Source: JAAFJM01 sp964529175 (lineage in GTDB: Bacteria > Bacteroidota > Bacteroidia > UKL13-3). From it: a stretch of DNA of 64,000 nucleotides. Positions 44,353-54,759 of this stretch are shown here, piece after piece. Positions within the stretch are counted from its first letter, which is position 1; the number at the start of each line of letters is the position of its first letter. The stretch is from NCBI GenBank assembly GCA_964529175.1, contig CAZGVO010000001.1, forward strand, positions 496,001 through 560,000, in the 5' to 3' direction. The position numbers were made by a program, and so were the translations under genes. Below the pieces are notes generated by a model that worked only from the letters and a program-made list of their open reading frames with translations, was not told the origin of the DNA and did no database searches.

Positions 44353-47300
44353 TTATTGTCTAATTAAAGTAATTGAACCTCTTACTGTTTTTTCTTCACC
44401 ACCACGTAATTGGTAAGTGAACAAGTAGTAATAAGTTCCAGCAGGGTTTTCAGCACCATCATTGTTGGTTTTACCGTTCCACATTTTCTCAGCATTATCG
44501 CTTTCAAAAATGGTATTACCCCATCTGTTCCAAATAATTAAACTATATTTTTTGTATCCAACAATTTCGATTTTGAACTCATCGTTCTTACCGTCACCAT
44601 TTGGAGTGAACACATTTGGAATATTGATTTTGCTCTTAGGTAAAATAACTTGTATTATCTGACAAACTGAGTCAGGACAGCTATGTGTACCAGCTACATC
44701 GGCAATAATACAAACATTAAATGATCTAGATGAATCAATATTAAAGGTTTGAACGAAATCATTTAAATCACTTGATTCATCAAAATCTTTAGGGAAACCA
44801 TCGAAAAGTGTTCCATCAGGATTATAAATTTTCCAAGTGTATTTATCTGAAATTATTGTATCAGAAGTATTAACCAATCTAAACTTAGCCTCACCAGCCT
44901 CAGTAGCAGTAAAACCAGCTTTTGATTTAGCTGCAACCATTGTAATAGTATCTCTATTTACGCAAGGAGAATATTTATTATCGAACCTAGTTGAATTTAA
45001 CACCAATTTATATTGACCAATATTGGTAAACTTATATTGCCAAGTAGTGTCAGTAACATAATTTGTTTTCAATACCGAATCAATACGCGTTCCAAATGCT
45101 GCATCGAACACATCCATTCGATAACGACTAATAGTATCTCTATCCGATTTATTAAATAGCCTAAATACTTCTCCTACACAAACCGTATCCTTACTTGAAA
45201 GCATATCAACCTTATAAGGCACGTTTACCGATATTTTGATAGGTTTTTCAAAACCATCAACCGTATCAGGAGTAAATACTGGTCTACACGCACTTGCACT
45301 TCCATCTTCGGTTGTATATGCCTCAGCAGCAATATAATAAGTACCAGGTTGATCATAAAAAAATACAGCAGTATCTATTCGAGAGTATTTAATTGGTACA
45401 AAATACTTATCAGGACGACCTGAACGAATAATGGTTAACTTAGTCGGTGTATCTATAGTAGGATCACTCCATGGTTCTCTTTCCGGAATACTTACCACTC
45501 TAACTCGATGTGGAACACAACCTAGTGTATCATCTAAAATTACTAAGTGAGGACGAGGTCCAGCAATAAAAATATCTTTAAATGCAGTATCAGTACATCC
45601 TTGTTCTGTATGGATAGCCATTCTAAGAGTGTATTTACCGTTTCTTCTGTAATCATAAATTGGATCTTTTAAAATAGATTGAGGCAATTTTGAGTTATAA
45701 ACTCTATCACCAAACCACCATTTCCAATCAGCAATTCTATCCAAAGTATCAGCAACATCTGCATAATTTTGTAAAACTTGAGTTGAATCTTTAAATATGA
45801 ACTTATCGCCACAGGCATAATAATCTTTTGCATCAATTTTAGCTATTGGTTTAACCACATTCACATATTGTACACAAGTGTCCCAATGTCCAGTACTATC
45901 AATTGAGTACATTGAAACTTTATATCTACCATATTTAGGGTATTTATGAGTTACTGTAGAAACTTCATTTCCTGTAATTGGAGTATTTGGACGCAAATGG
46001 TCTATTACACCATCACTTTCAAAATCCCAATATACACGCTCATAAAAATATGTCTTCTCTTTATAACAATGCGCTAAAGGAGTTCCTTGGTCATTATTAA
46101 TAATGACAGGAGTTTTCGGATTAGGGTTAGTTGTTCCGTATCCAGTAGGGCAAATAGTTAAAGTAGCAGGGAAAACTTTATAGTCCGTGAAATCATATAA
46201 AGGTGTTGGCCTGATAGAATCTAAAGGATAATCATGTTGAGTGTATGCCCATTGGTGCATATTTCCATGGTCATGATGATCTAAATCGTTTTCATTTGCA
46301 GGGATATTTAAAGGACGAGAACAATTAGTTGAGGGATACCAATACCTAATTGAATCTCTAAAATAAACAGTTTGACCTTCACAGAATACTGTATCAAATT
46401 GTCCATCACCATTTAAAATATCAAATGTGTCAATTACCCCAATAACAATTTGGTAGCGTTTTTCACTTTTACAACGAGAGTAAGTGTTTGTTACCATAAT
46501 GTGCTGAACTTCAGTAATATCTCCTTTTCGTTCTAGGTCACCACTTCCACCAATAATCATTTGTTCAAAAGATGATTTATAATACTTATGGGTTATTGGT
46601 GTAAACATCAAACTAGAATCTCTTACATAAATAGCAGTATCATATTTAGGGAATAATTTATTGATATCATCACATGCGTATTTAATATCAATTACTGTAT
46701 CTCGTGCCATTCTAGTTCCAATTGGGAAATATTCAGCATAAGAAAACTCCCAAGGTAAAGTTAAAGAATTAAAGTGATACCTGATTCGGTTATAAGGAAT
46801 ATCAGAATCTGGTTGATAGTAGAATGAATCTACTGTAGCCGTTCCATCACCCCATGACCAAATATCTGCAATTACGTTATCTTGAACTGAGTCTAAATAA
46901 TGGAAAGTTACATCATCACCTTTTGCTCTTAAGTAACACATTGATGCTTTATTATTTACATCAACATTTTCATAAGTAAAGTTTTGAATTCTAAAGTCCG
47001 CTTCTAATTCAATAAACCTAAAGAAATTATGATACCAAACTGTATCACTAACACAACCTGGTGTATTACAATTAGTTGGTGTCAAACAACCAGTACCAAC
47101 AACTAAACCTAAAGTTACCCATCCTTTTGGATCGTATGGCATGTTTGATGCTCCAACAGGGCTACCTCCACTAGGGAAATAATGAACAAATGTAGAACCA
47201 CCAGCAGCACTAGTCCAAGCTCTTGGAGGAGGATTATAGTTAACATTATTCCACATTGGAGGCATTGTCATTCCTCCAGGAGTTGCTCCGCCACCAAAAC

Positions 47301-50300
47301 CAACAAATTGATCTAATACACAAGGAGTAGCATCATGCCTATCAAGTAATGAATCGTAATTTATTTGCAAGAAAGTTCTTGAACTACTTGGTAAAATACC
47401 AGGAGCTTGAACAGATCTTGTTGTGTCCATATAACCATTTCTGTCGAAAATAATTTTAGCATTTCCACCAAAGTCACCATTGTATCTTCCCGGACAAACT
47501 CTACCATCTTGTGCCATACCAAAAGCATCAGGACGAGTAAATGATAAAGTTACTGTACTTGAAGCACTACAATCCCAATCATCTAACATTAAAGAATCAA
47601 AAACTATTGAATCTTTCATTGTTTTTGTAAATGGATCATAAACTTTTAAGGTATCAGGTTTAGTTTTCACTAATCTATAACCAGGATCAGCAGAAATATT
47701 ATTCAACGAATCTTTTTCTTTTAAAGTAACAGTGATATCCTGAATTACTTGACGTTTAAATGCATAATCGTATAGAGTAGTTGGCGGAGATAATCCTGGT
47801 ATAATATCATTTCCTTTATAGCGTCTTAAACGTTTATCATTAGCTAATGTTAAGTTAACATTTAATAATCCTGTATCAATTCTAGTTCCAGCAGGTAATA
47901 AGTCCATCCAATTACCTCTAGCAGCAGAAATAGGATCAGGGATACCTCTATTCAACGTAATAACTGTATTTGGATTAATATCTGGGGGCCAAATATTAAC
48001 CATAGTATCTAAACGACTTGGAATTGGGCCAACTGCTAAAACCGGTTTGTTCCAAGTTAATGTATCGCTTGGATGCACCCAATTCATACCCGCAGGTGGT
48101 GGACCTGAAGGAGGCCAAGTACTATAGTTTTTTGACCATGCTGTGGTATCATATGGAGGAAAATCGTGACCATATTTATTCCAAATCAATACTTTATCCC
48201 AATTAACGTACTGGTGAGTTGGTAAAGTGTCATGAGAGAAATTACAACCGTTAAATCTTCCAAAATAATTTTTACCATTAGCAACAAATGCCCCAATTGT
48301 TCTGTTTTGTAAATCTGCAGCATCTGAGTAAGGTTCCAATCCTGCATTTGCAGCTGAAGGATTTGGAATAGAGTACGAAGTACAAGCAGGTGCATATGAT
48401 TGCTCTCCAAAATCCCAATTTATCCATAATCTATCTGATTGGTAAGTTAAAGTATTATTTGTAAACTGAACAGGGAACGAAGGACCACATTGCATTTTTT
48501 GCCAAGTAGCAATTTCGCGGGGCGGTCCCGGAGGTGGTGGATTTTCAATTTGCGCATTTGGTCCTAAAATATTAACACCTAATGCTATCAAATCGTGGTT
48601 TAAAGCCGATGATACGGGATTACAATATTCTTTATTAAAAGGAACTGTAATTAATGTACTTGTAAAAGGATTTCTAAAGGTAATATTAGTTGTTGTTGTA
48701 TATTTATTTACACAATCAACTGAACCAGTATTAAAGAAATCCCAACTTGAACTCATTGAATCTGACCAACCAATATGACGAGCTGTTACACTTAATATTA
48801 AAGTTGGGTCAACAGGACTAACAGCAGTATCATAAGCATACTTTGAAATTTTTCCATTATAATTATAATACTGAGGATTAGCAGGAGTATTAGGAGTTAG
48901 TAATTTTCCATTTCTTGTATAAAGGGTTGGATCAACTATATAACTGTTTTGATTAGAAGCTGTTCCATTAGGAATGAAGTAATCTTGGTACTGATACCTA
49001 TTTTTATCTTTAGGTAAAGTATCTATCCTTGAATAAAACGTATAAGTTTTACCAACTGGAGGAGTTCCAGGACAAACTACGGTTAAAGTTGGGAAAAACT
49101 GACCTAAACCTTTGTATTTATAAGTAGGCTGATCAATGCCTGGGAATATATAATTAGTAGCTTGTGGTTCATATGGATCATTGAAACTCCAAACAAAGTC
49201 AAGTTTAGTTCCACCCTTACCAGCAAGTTCTCCATTGTTATATAAAGTTACTGCTGCTTCGCCTGGTTTTTTAAAACATACAGAATCTGCTATTGAATCA
49301 TTTTGAATATCACGTTTGGTTAACAATTCAATTTGATAAATGATATTTTCAGGCAATTGTAAACCCGTAGTTTTATAATAGAATGTATCAGCACAAGCAT
49401 AACGTTTATCTTGAACAATTAAATATGGATAAAAAACATTGTTTTCATAATAGGTATGGATAAATGGTTTTGTCCAAGTATTTAAATCAACTTGCGTTGT
49501 GTTTGGCGGACCAGATACATATTGTTTACCATCTCCAAAATCAAAAATAAACGATTTTGTTAAAGCAAAGCCCAATGGAGTAGTATTTGTAAATATATAC
49601 CTAGAACTATCACATCTAGGAGAACCAGTAATAGTAAAACTTGGTTTTATATCTGGAGCAATAGCAATAGCCCTTGCACTCAAAGCATCAATTTGAGGAT
49701 CTGTGGTACAACCAACCGAATCGGTTACTTTTAAACCAACATTAAACGATGGATTACTAATACTGTATTTATGACAAACCAAACGTGCATTGGTGTCAGT
49801 TTGCGTTAATGCATTACCATCTCCAAATGTCCATTCGTATCTTACCAAAGGTGCAGTACCCTGTTTAGAAGTATTTGTAAAACAATACTCATTGTTTTTA
49901 AAACATTGGGTATCTCTGCTTGCCATAACAAACTTAGTGGTTGGTCTTTCCCAAATCTTACGTTGTTTGGTAATAACAATGTCTGGACCACTTGTTCTTT
50001 TTACAACAACTGTTACAGTGTAAATTCCACCATTTAGGTATGTTTTTAAAAAATTAGGACTTGGCGGCTGAGTTACAATTCTGTTATTTACAGCAGTATC
50101 ATTAGGGATTCCCCAACGAATGGTAAATGAGATCAAATCTGCTGGAGCAACACCTGGAGTGGTGATATTAACCGTAGTTAAATCTACTCCCGCACAAGGA
50201 TTTACAGGTGACATTGTAAAGTCAGCTTGGGCTTTAGCCAATACCGACATAAACAATAGAAAGACCAAAACAGTGCTCTGCCTCAGTTTTCGTGTTGATA

Positions 50301-50322
50301 GTTTAAAGTACATATATTTCAT
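44353..50322 (-). CDS. Giant PKD-repeat secreted protein with gliding-motility-associated C-terminal (T9SS type B) domain
   Basis: Protein of 1989 residues. A signal peptide (VLVFLLFMSVLAKAQ) is followed by many PKD-like beta-sandwich repeats. Clear ones contain YEWTFGDGNALTQTD near residue 165, IADIWSWGDGTATVD in the middle, and WKWWFGDRVYNSK with YRRNGKYTLRMAIHTEQGC later. The last 90 residues are the CHU_C/T9SS type B sorting domain: IPNVFTPNGDGKNDEF, IIWNRWGNTIFES, MWNGKTNNDG, PAGTYYY and SITLIRQ. It is probably exported by T9SS and attached to the surface as an adhesin or matrix protein. It is the third gene of the sigma/anti-sigma unit, 66 bp behind the anti-sigma-like gene. Confidence 0.93.
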   Translation of the reverse strand: MKYMYFKLSTRKLRQSTVLVFLLFMSVLAKAQADFTMSPVNPCAGVDLTTVNITTPGVAPADLISFTIRWGIPNDTAVNNRIVTQPPSPNFLKTYLNGGIYTVTVVVKRTSGPDIVITKQRKIWERPTTKFVMASRDTQCFKNNEYCFTNTSKQGTAPLVRYEWTFGDGNALTQTDTNARLVCHKYSISNPSFNVGLKVTDSVGCTTDPQIDALSARAIAIAPDIKPSFTITGSPRCDSSRYIFTNTTPLGFALTKSFIFDFGDGKQYVSGPPNTTQVDLNTWTKPFIHTYYENNVFYPYLIVQDKRYACADTFYYKTTGLQLPENIIYQIELLTKRDIQNDSIADSVCFKKPGEAAVTLYNNGELAGKGGTKLDFVWSFNDPYEPQATNYIFPGIDQPTYKYKGLGQFFPTLTVVCPGTPPVGKTYTFYSRIDTLPKDKNRYQYQDYFIPNGTASNQNSYIVDPTLYTRNGKLLTPNTPANPQYYNYNGKISKYAYDTAVSPVDPTLILSVTARHIGWSDSMSSSWDFFNTGSVDCVNKYTTTTNITFRNPFTSTLITVPFNKEYCNPVSSALNHDLIALGVNILGPNAQIENPPPPGPPREIATWQKMQCGPSFPVQFTNNTLTYQSDRLWINWDFGEQSYAPACTSYSIPNPSAANAGLEPYSDAADLQNRTIGAFVANGKNYFGRFNGCNFSHDTLPTHQYVNWDKVLIWNKYGHDFPPYDTTAWSKNYSTWPPSGPPPAGMNWVHPSDTLTWNKPVLAVGPIPSRLDTMVNIWPPDINPNTVITLNRGIPDPISAARGNWMDLLPAGTRIDTGLLNVNLTLANDKRLRRYKGNDIIPGLSPPTTLYDYAFKRQVIQDITVTLKEKDSLNNISADPGYRLVKTKPDTLKVYDPFTKTMKDSIVFDSLMLDDWDCSASSTVTLSFTRPDAFGMAQDGRVCPGRYNGDFGGNAKIIFDRNGYMDTTRSVQAPGILPSSSRTFLQINYDSLLDRHDATPCVLDQFVGFGGGATPGGMTMPPMWNNVNYNPPPRAWTSAAGGSTFVHYFPSGGSPVGASNMPYDPKGWVTLGLVVGTGCLTPTNCNTPGCVSDTVWYHNFFRFIELEADFRIQNFTYENVDVNNKASMCYLRAKGDDVTFHYLDSVQDNVIADIWSWGDGTATVDSFYYQPDSDIPYNRIRYHFNSLTLPWEFSYAEYFPIGTRMARDTVIDIKYACDDINKLFPKYDTAIYVRDSSLMFTPITHKYYKSSFEQMIIGGSGDLERKGDITEVQHIMVTNTYSRCKSEKRYQIVIGVIDTFDILNGDGQFDTVFCEGQTVYFRDSIRYWYPSTNCSRPLNIPANENDLDHHDHGNMHQWAYTQHDYPLDSIRPTPLYDFTDYKVFPATLTICPTGYGTTNPNPKTPVIINNDQGTPLAHCYKEKTYFYERVYWDFESDGVIDHLRPNTPITGNEVSTVTHKYPKYGRYKVSMYSIDSTGHWDTCVQYVNVVKPIAKIDAKDYYACGDKFIFKDSTQVLQNYADVADTLDRIADWKWWFGDRVYNSKLPQSILKDPIYDYRRNGKYTLRMAIHTEQGCTDTAFKDIFIAGPRPHLVILDDTLGCVPHRVRVVSIPEREPWSDPTIDTPTKLTIIRSGRPDKYFVPIKYSRIDTAVFFYDQPGTYYIAAEAYTTEDGSASACRPVFTPDTVDGFEKPIKISVNVPYKVDMLSSKDTVCVGEVFRLFNKSDRDTISRYRMDVFDAAFGTRIDSVLKTNYVTDTTWQYKFTNIGQYKLVLNSTRFDNKYSPCVNRDTITMVAAKSKAGFTATEAGEAKFRLVNTSDTIISDKYTWKIYNPDGTLFDGFPKDFDESSDLNDFVQTFNIDSSRSFNVCIIADVAGTHSCPDSVCQIIQVILPKSKINIPNVFTPNGDGKNDEFKIEIVGYKKYSLIIWNRWGNTIFESDNAEKMWNGKTNNDGAENPAGTYYYLFTYQLRGGEEKTVRGSITLIRQ

Positions 50323-50388
50323 TTTTATTTTTGTTTTAAACAGTTTGCTAACATAATATTATTTAATTCAATTACAAATTTTAAATCA

Positions 50389-51288
50389 TTAACGTATGAG
50401 CTTTATTTTAGTCATTTTGGTTTGTAATTTATCACCATTAATAAATTTAAAATTCAAAACTCCATAGTAAACACCACTATTACAAGCTTGTCCGGTTTTC
50501 TGGCTTATGCCATCCCAAGTAAAATTTTTATCATTACTTTCAAAAACCAACTCATTATTAAAATTGTAAATTTTTAAGTTAAATATTTTTTCACCCTCTA
50601 TTTCTATAACATACCTATCATTTAAACCATCATTATTGGGTGTTAGCACATTAGGTATTTTAATAAATACTGATTCGTTTTTGTTTATTTCGGTTGCTTC
50701 AAAACTATTTTCTGTATTTTCAATCGAATCAATTTTGTCATCCAAATCTACCTCTGGAATTGTAGGATTTGAGATTATTTCAGTTATAATTGGCGGTACA
50801 GCAATTTTTTCTGTGTTTTTAATTTCTAAACCTTCAGGCTGCTTATTTTCAACATTTGAATTATGCTCAATAAAGTTATCATTAATATAAGTTTCTTGAG
50901 TTTTACTTAAATTTTTAGAAATATGCTTTTCATTATTTGTAAAAGCTTCTTCATGCTTATCAGTTACCAAAGTTTTTTCTAAGCTTATCTCGGGAACAAT
51001 AGCTGTTATTGGCCCTTTTGACGCTGCAACTTTTGATTCACTTTCAATATTTTCTTTTTTACTGTTTTTTGTGTAAAAATATGAAGCTACCGAAGCAGGA
51101 ATAACCAAAATAGCAGCTACCTTAACGACAGTTAAAGCCACTTTACTTACAACAACTTTACCTGCCGCTGCGCCACTTTGAGCAGCAGCATTGGCTTGCA
51201 CACCCTGCTCAATTCCACTCCAAACATTTGGAGCATCGGGAGCAAAATTTTGCATTTGTTGCTTTAATATTTCGTCTAAATTATTCAA
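50389..51288 (-). CDS. Anti-sigma-like membrane protein with external CHU_C (T9SS sorting-like) domain
   Basis: Protein of 299 residues. The N-terminal 30 residues (NNLDEILKQQMQNFAPDAP, then NVWSGIEQ) match the cytoplasmic head often found in proteins encoded next to ECF sigma factors in Bacteroidota. A membrane helix follows (about 48-72), then a long low-complexity Glu/Asn/Lys linker (about 75-205). The C-terminal domain has IPNVLTPNNDGLNDRY (211-226), YNFNNELVFES, TWDGISQKTGQ and IKLIR, the same pattern as the secreted proteins on either side. The start is TTG 51288, overlapping the sigma stop (TTGA), so the two are translationally coupled. A regulatory role is inferred from this context; no cognate data exist. 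Confidence 0.8.
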   Translation of the reverse strand: MNNLDEILKQQMQNFAPDAPNVWSGIEQGVQANAAAQSGAAAGKVVVSKVALTVVKVAAILVIPASVASYFYTKNSKKENIESESKVAASKGPITAIVPEISLEKTLVTDKHEEAFTNNEKHISKNLSKTQETYINDNFIEHNSNVENKQPEGLEIKNTEKIAVPPIITEIISNPTIPEVDLDDKIDSIENTENSFEATEINKNESVFIKIPNVLTPNNDGLNDRYVIEIEGEKIFNLKIYNFNNELVFESNDKNFTWDGISQKTGQACNSGVYYGVLNFKFINGDKLQTKMTKIKLIR

Positions 51289-51821
51289 TTTTTGCTTTTA
51301 TTATATTCTTTTAAAAAAGCTGCTCTTGCCCTTGCAAGTTGACTTTTTGATGTTCCCTCATTTATTTGAAGCATTTCCGCAATTTCTGCATGTGAATATC
51401 CTTCAATGGCATATAAATTTAAAACCGTTCGGTACCCCAAAGCCAGTTTTTGCATGGTTTCCATAATTTCTTTTTGACTTATTTTGTCAATGGCAAAATT
51501 ATCAAAACCTAAATCGTACTCATCTGCTATGTCAGAGGTTTCGGTATAAAACTTATTGACCCTAATATTTTCCAAAGCACAATTAACAAAAATTCTCCGC
51601 ATCCATGCTTCAATAACACCTTTGCCTTCAAATTGCTTCATTTTACTAAAAACCCTAATATAACCCTCTTGTAATGTATCTCTTGCATCTTCAGGATTTT
51701 TGCAATACCGTAGGCAAATACCATACATTTGTTTTGAAGTAAACTCATACAATTGCTTTTGGGCTCTTGCCTCACCTTGTATGCATTTATCTATCAATTC
51801 TTGGCTTATATTTTGGCTCAC
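51285..51821 (-). CDS. ECF-type RNA polymerase sigma factor
   Basis: Protein of 178 residues from GTG 51821. Region 2 is visible as AQKQLYEFTSKQMYGICLRY, DARDTLQEGYIRVFSKMKQF and GVIEAWMRRIFVNCALENIR. Region 4 is LGYRTVLNLYAIEGYSHAEI with EMLQINEGTSKSQLARARAA, the DNA-binding helix-turn-helix. It heads the leftward unit with the anti-sigma-like protein and the giant PKD protein, which are likely part of its regulon. It is divergent from the 926-residue protein gene, across a 136-bp shared promoter region. Confidence 0.95.
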   Translation of the reverse strand: MSQNISQELIDKCIQGEARAQKQLYEFTSKQMYGICLRYCKNPEDARDTLQEGYIRVFSKMKQFEGKGVIEAWMRRIFVNCALENIRVNKFYTETSDIADEYDLGFDNFAIDKISQKEIMETMQKLALGYRTVLNLYAIEGYSHAEIAEMLQINEGTSKSQLARARAAFLKEYNKSKN

Positions 51822-51957
51822 TTTTATATTGCTGTTGGGTTTGATTAAAGAATTTATTTTATAGTTGCATGTTAATGTAAAAAAAACTTAAATTTTTCTA
51901 AATGCTTTTAATACAAGTTATTTAAATTGCATTTTAGTTTACTTTGAAATAATTATT

Positions 51958-54738
51958 TTGCCACCTTTGACAGTTAAAAACAAACATATTGCCCTTTTTA
52001 CTTTTTTGCTTTTAAGCTCAATATCAAAACTATATGCACAAACAAGAATAAACCCTGAAAACACAAATAACAATATTTACCTTACTGAAAACAAAGGTCA
52101 ATGGGATAATGATATAAAATTTAAATTTTGGAATGCCAACAACCACATTTTATTTAATCAAAATAACATAGCCTATTATTTTTTAAATGAAACCCAAACA
52201 GCAAAAGCAAACCAACATTTAAAAAAAGATACCTTAAATAATCAATCAATCAACGGGCATTTTATAAAACTAAATTTTGCTGGCGCAAACAATAATCCTA
52301 ACGTAATTTCAAACGGTAAACCCGCGCCATTTTACAAAAATTTTTATTTAGGCAATAATTCACAAAAATGGCAATCTCATGTTCAATCGTTTACTCAAAT
52401 TACTTATCTAAACTTGTATCAAAATATTGATTTGAAAATCTCAGCCAAAAACAATTCAACTTTAAAATACGATTGGATTATAAAACCAACGGGAAATTTA
52501 GAGGATATCAAACTTGATTTTAAAGGGGCCGATTCTATTTATATTCAATACAACGAATTGTATATTGCACATAGCCAAGGCATTTTAAAAGAACAAAAAC
52601 CGTTTGCATACCAAATAATTAATGGCAAGCAAGTTATTGTTGATGTAATTTACTGCATTACTAATAAAATAATTAGTTTTAAATCAAATAATTACAACAA
52701 AGACTATGAGTTAATTATAGACCCAGATTTAATTTTTAGCACTTACAGTGGAGCCACTGATGATAATTTTGGCTTTACCGCCACTTACGATAGTGAAGGA
52801 AACTTATATTCGGGAGGAGTAACCACAGATGCTTTTGGGGGCAAATACCCAGTTACACCAGGAGCTTTTCAATTAACTTATAAAGGTGGTGACCAAGAAG
52901 CTCCTGTAAATTTGGCTTGCGATATTACCATAAGCAAATACAGCAGCAACGGAAAGCAATTACTTTATGCTACTTATTTAGGCGGCACAAAAAACGAATA
53001 CCCACACAGTTTAGTAGCTGACAATAACGACAATTTGGTAATAATGGGAACTAGCAAATCGACTGATTTTCCAATAAGTGCTGATGCCTATGACAATTCA
53101 CAAAACGGTGATATTGATATAATTGTATCAAAACTGAGCAAAGATGGAACAGCACTGTTGAGCTCCACTTTTATAGGAGGATTAGGCAGTGATGGACTTA
53201 ATATAAAACCGTTTTTAAATACTTTTTACGCCGATGAATTTAGGGGCGATGTTATTATTGACAAACAAAATAATATAATTGTTGGCAGTTGCAGTTTTTC
53301 AACCGATTTTCCTTTTACTTCAGGTTCATTTGGAGCTGCTATTCCTAGTGCTATTCAAAAAGGTGTAGTTTTTAAACTTTCGCCCACCTGCAATAATTTG
53401 CTTTTTAGTGCTGCCATGCCTGGCAATAGCGAAGATGTTATTTACAGCGTTGACTTAAACCAAACTGACGATATTTTTATAGCGGGAACTACTACTGGCA
53501 ATATGCAAATTCCAACTGCGACAAATTCATTCATAGGTGGAAATTCAGATGGATTTTTTGCAAAAATAAAGTTTGACGGCTCCACAATTTTAAAGGCAAA
53601 ATATTTTGGTACCATTCAAAACGACCAAGTTTTTAGTTTGGAATTAGATAACAATGAAGATATTTATATAGTTGGAAATTCGCTTGGGAATATTGCTCCG
53701 ATTGGAAACGTATATTCAGTTACCAATGGCAAACAATTTATTAGTAAGATAAACAATGATTTTAGCACCACTAATTTTATAAGCACTTTTGGCCGAGGCG
53801 CAACAGATGTAGATTTAAGCATAAACGCCTTTTTACTAGACGATTGTGGGCGTTTATATATAAGTGGTTGGGGCTGTAATGATACACGGTTTGGTCTTGG
53901 TGGAAATACACGCGGACTGCCTGTTACCAACGATGCTTTTCAAAAAACCACTGATGGTAACGACTTCTACCTAATGGTTTTAGGTCAAAATGCTGAAAAA
54001 ATATTATATGCCACATTTTTTGGAGGAAACAGCTCGCCTGACCATGTAGATGGAGGAACAAGCAGGTTTGATAAAAAAGGATATATTTACCAATCAGTTT
54101 GTGCGAGTTGCCCAGCAAGTGGCGGATTTTTAAGTGATTTTCCAACCAACGCAGACGCAGTTTTTAAAACAAATGTTAGCCCAAGGTGTAGCAATGCGGC
54201 TTTTAAAATGTCGTTTAGGTTTAGAGAAGCTGCTATTGAAATGAATATTGATACTTGTGCCAAAACAGTTACACTTGGCACACCAACCGAAAATGCATTG
54301 AACTATTTATGGTTATTGCCAAACGGCAAAACAAGTAATTTAAAAAACCCAACTGTAACCATTGATGAAATAAATAATAAAGAGGTGGTGTTAATTTTAA
54401 ATGCCAATACCAATTGTGCCGATACTGCCAAACAAACCTTAAACTTTAACGAAACATTTAATAAGGTGGCTTTTAGTAATACCTTTACCCCAAACAATGA
54501 TGGTATAAACGATTTGTTTTTTATTGATGGAATTAGCCAATGTGGAGAATATGAATTGACCATATTTAATCGTTGGGGACAAGAAATTTATAAAACCACT
54601 TCTAATCAACCCAAATGGAATGGAAAAACAAATAATGGGCAGGATGCTTTAGCAGGCGTTTATTATTATTTAGGTTATTATAAAAAACAAAATGAGCCAG
54701 AAGTAAAACTGCATGGAACAGTTACTTTAATTAGGTAA
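51958..54738 (+). CDS. SBBP/beta-propeller-like secreted protein with gliding-associated C-terminal domain
   Basis: Protein of 926 residues from TTG 51958 (TTG 51967 is an alternative; no ATG precedes the signal peptide LFTFLLLSSISKLYAQ). An N-terminal region of about 220 residues has the ENKGQWDNDIKFKF start seen before SBBP repeats (DUF7948-like). Repeated blade-like stretches follow, such as YSSNGKQLLYATYLGG, LSKDGTALLSSTFIGG and AEKILYATFFGG. The end is a CHU_C domain: NTFTPNNDGINDLFF, IFNRWGQEIYKT, KWNGKTNNGQDALAG and VTLIR. It is probably a T9SS cargo. It heads the rightward unit divergent from the sigma factor. Confidence 0.9.
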   Translation: MPPLTVKNKHIALFTFLLLSSISKLYAQTRINPENTNNNIYLTENKGQWDNDIKFKFWNANNHILFNQNNIAYYFLNETQTAKANQHLKKDTLNNQSINGHFIKLNFAGANNNPNVISNGKPAPFYKNFYLGNNSQKWQSHVQSFTQITYLNLYQNIDLKISAKNNSTLKYDWIIKPTGNLEDIKLDFKGADSIYIQYNELYIAHSQGILKEQKPFAYQIINGKQVIVDVIYCITNKIISFKSNNYNKDYELIIDPDLIFSTYSGATDDNFGFTATYDSEGNLYSGGVTTDAFGGKYPVTPGAFQLTYKGGDQEAPVNLACDITISKYSSNGKQLLYATYLGGTKNEYPHSLVADNNDNLVIMGTSKSTDFPISADAYDNSQNGDIDIIVSKLSKDGTALLSSTFIGGLGSDGLNIKPFLNTFYADEFRGDVIIDKQNNIIVGSCSFSTDFPFTSGSFGAAIPSAIQKGVVFKLSPTCNNLLFSAAMPGNSEDVIYSVDLNQTDDIFIAGTTTGNMQIPTATNSFIGGNSDGFFAKIKFDGSTILKAKYFGTIQNDQVFSLELDNNEDIYIVGNSLGNIAPIGNVYSVTNGKQFISKINNDFSTTNFISTFGRGATDVDLSINAFLLDDCGRLYISGWGCNDTRFGLGGNTRGLPVTNDAFQKTTDGNDFYLMVLGQNAEKILYATFFGGNSSPDHVDGGTSRFDKKGYIYQSVCASCPASGGFLSDFPTNADAVFKTNVSPRCSNAAFKMSFRFREAAIEMNIDTCAKTVTLGTPTENALNYLWLLPNGKTSNLKNPTVTIDEINNKEVVLILNANTNCADTAKQTLNFNETFNKVAFSNTFTPNNDGINDLFFIDGISQCGEYELTIFNRWGQEIYKTTSNQPKWNGKTNNGQDALAGVYYYLGYYKKQNEPEVKLHGTVTLIR

Positions 54739-54759
54739 AATAAATTTAATTTTCGATTA

